Origin: Candidatus Gastranaerophilales bacterium
GTDB lineage: Bacteria > Cyanobacteriota > Vampirovibrionia > Gastranaerophilales > Gastranaerophilaceae
NCBI GenBank assembly: GCA_944323955.1
Contig: CALUUK010000006.1
Coordinates: forward strand, 93,320-157,319
DNA: 64,000 bases
Direction: 5' to 3'
Every line of letters starts with the position of its first letter. Position 1 is the first letter of the stretch. The position numbers were made by a program, and so were the translations under genes. Of this stretch, positions 63,534 to 64,000 are shown piece after piece. The notes beneath the pieces are model-generated. The model worked only from the letters and a program-made list of their open reading frames with translations. It had not been told where the DNA came from and made no database searches.

Positions 63534-64000
63534 ATGAAAGATAAAGATGCATCAAAAATTTCCACCGAAAAGAGATTTGGCGGGGATTACATTGAAAAAT
63601 ATTTATATAATGGAAATATTAAAGAATACAATTCATATATCAAATATTTTACAAAAGACGGCATCTGTAAATCGGTTAAATATTATTCCGATAAAGAATT
63701 CAAACACCTGTATTCAACTGAAGTCAGAAAATACAATCCTGACGGAAGCTACTTTGCTGTTACCCAATATAAAGAACCTATGCAAGGAAAAATTTTATCT
63801 GCTGAAGGAAGTTTTGACAAAGAAGAAAGACCTTTGGATATTAAATTTCATTTTGGTAAAAATCACAAGAAATTATTTTGTTCTTCTCGTTTTAAATATA
63901 ACCCTGACGGAAGTTATGTTCGTACCTGGATTTATGAACAACCGAATGAAAATGGGGATTTGTCTATCATTGAAAACTATGATAAAGATAACAGATACAT
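63534..64000 (+). CDS. Unknown protein with repeated aromatic motif, cut by window edge
   Basis: An open frame starting at ATG 63534 with GGAG 9 nt upstream; 155 residues are visible before the edge. It has repeated short units (KYNPDGSYFAVTQY, KYNPDGSYVRTWIY, and diverged forms) suggesting a beta-repeat solenoid like MORN-type repeats. No signal peptide and no recognised family. The frame could begin earlier at GTG 63504. Confidence 0.65.
   Translation, partial: MKDKDASKISTEKRFGGDYIEKYLYNGNIKEYNSYIKYFTKDGICKSVKYYSDKEFKHLYSTEVRKYNPDGSYFAVTQYKEPMQGKILSAEGSFDKEERPLDIKFHFGKNHKKLFCSSRFKYNPDGSYVRTWIYEQPNENGDLSIIENYDKDNRY

Overview
The window is 64 kb of AT-rich chromosome from a Gram-negative (diderm), apparently strictly anaerobic bacterium. 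The lipid A kinase LpxK, a heptosyltransferase-type enzyme and an Mla (MCE) lipid-transport set indicate an LPS outer membrane. Class III ribonucleotide reductase (NrdD/NrdG) and a desulfoferrodoxin indicate anaerobic life. The type IV prepilin style, a DUF1822-like domain and the Oxa1/cyanobacterial-style YidC fit a non-photosynthetic relative of Cyanobacteria (Melainabacteria/Vampirovibrionia, Gastranaerophilales-like). That placement is an inference from protein style, not a measured phylogeny.

Layout. 0-4.2 kb: an exported coiled-coil protein cut by the window edge, then rpmG-tRNA-Trp-secE-nusG-rplK-rplA with two covarying leader hairpins, a strong terminator and a DUF374 acyltransferase. 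4.2-4.64 kb: a gene-free block of nested inverted repeats. 4.7-18.2 kb: housekeeping and envelope genes (amidase, PBP4-type peptidase, superoxide reductase, degenerate HD-GYP protein, glycosyltransferase-yidC-queA, membrane protein/miaA, uridine-kinase-like protein, phosphohexomutase, pheA). 18.2-19.3 kb: two small Ala/Lys-rich helical membrane proteins. 19.5-26.3 kb: an unusual three-gene signalling cluster. 26.3-29.1 kb: nrdG/nrdD. 29.3-31.1 kb: hypothetical membrane proteins with a recent partial duplication. 31.3-38.3 kb: gyrB-TPR-diguanylate cyclase-lytic transglycosylase. 38.4-41.5 kb: phosphatase-like, GNAT, zinc transporter, GspF. 41.5-47.7 kb: oppF-mlaE-mlaF-mlaD-lpxK-heptosyltransferase. 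47.7-53.7 kb: 5'-nucleotidase-like protein, AI-2E-family permease, radical SAM protein, a candidate small RNA and purA. 53.7-56.4 kb: a prepilin and a small XRE-regulated island at tRNA-Lys. 56.4-64 kb: transglutaminase-like protein, membrane protein, PHP, MBL and metallophosphoesterase genes, an S41 protease, a 6S-like RNA and a gene cut by the right edge.

The most interesting system is at 19.5-26.3 kb. An 863-residue protein combines a DUF1822-like N-terminus, an HxxxCxxC anti-sigma zinc motif, a long acidic linker, one membrane helix, a Pro-rich stretch and a TonB-C-like periplasmic domain. It is followed by a small sigma-70-like factor and then a 1180-residue protein with three zinc ribbons, an acidic linker, an ATPase and helical repeats. 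I read this as a membrane-spanning sigma/anti-sigma switch in which a TonB-type domain is fused directly to the anti-sigma factor, coupled to a STAND-like ATPase.

Other notable signals are: at least seven genes with a -10 box only 6-8 nt before the start codon, which suggests common leaderless transcription; a dispersed repeat family with palindromic and truncated copies; a candidate promoter-to-terminator small RNA before purA; a 6S-like RNA at 63.3 kb; and a direct repeat of the tRNA-Lys 3' end bounding a 1.6 kb island.
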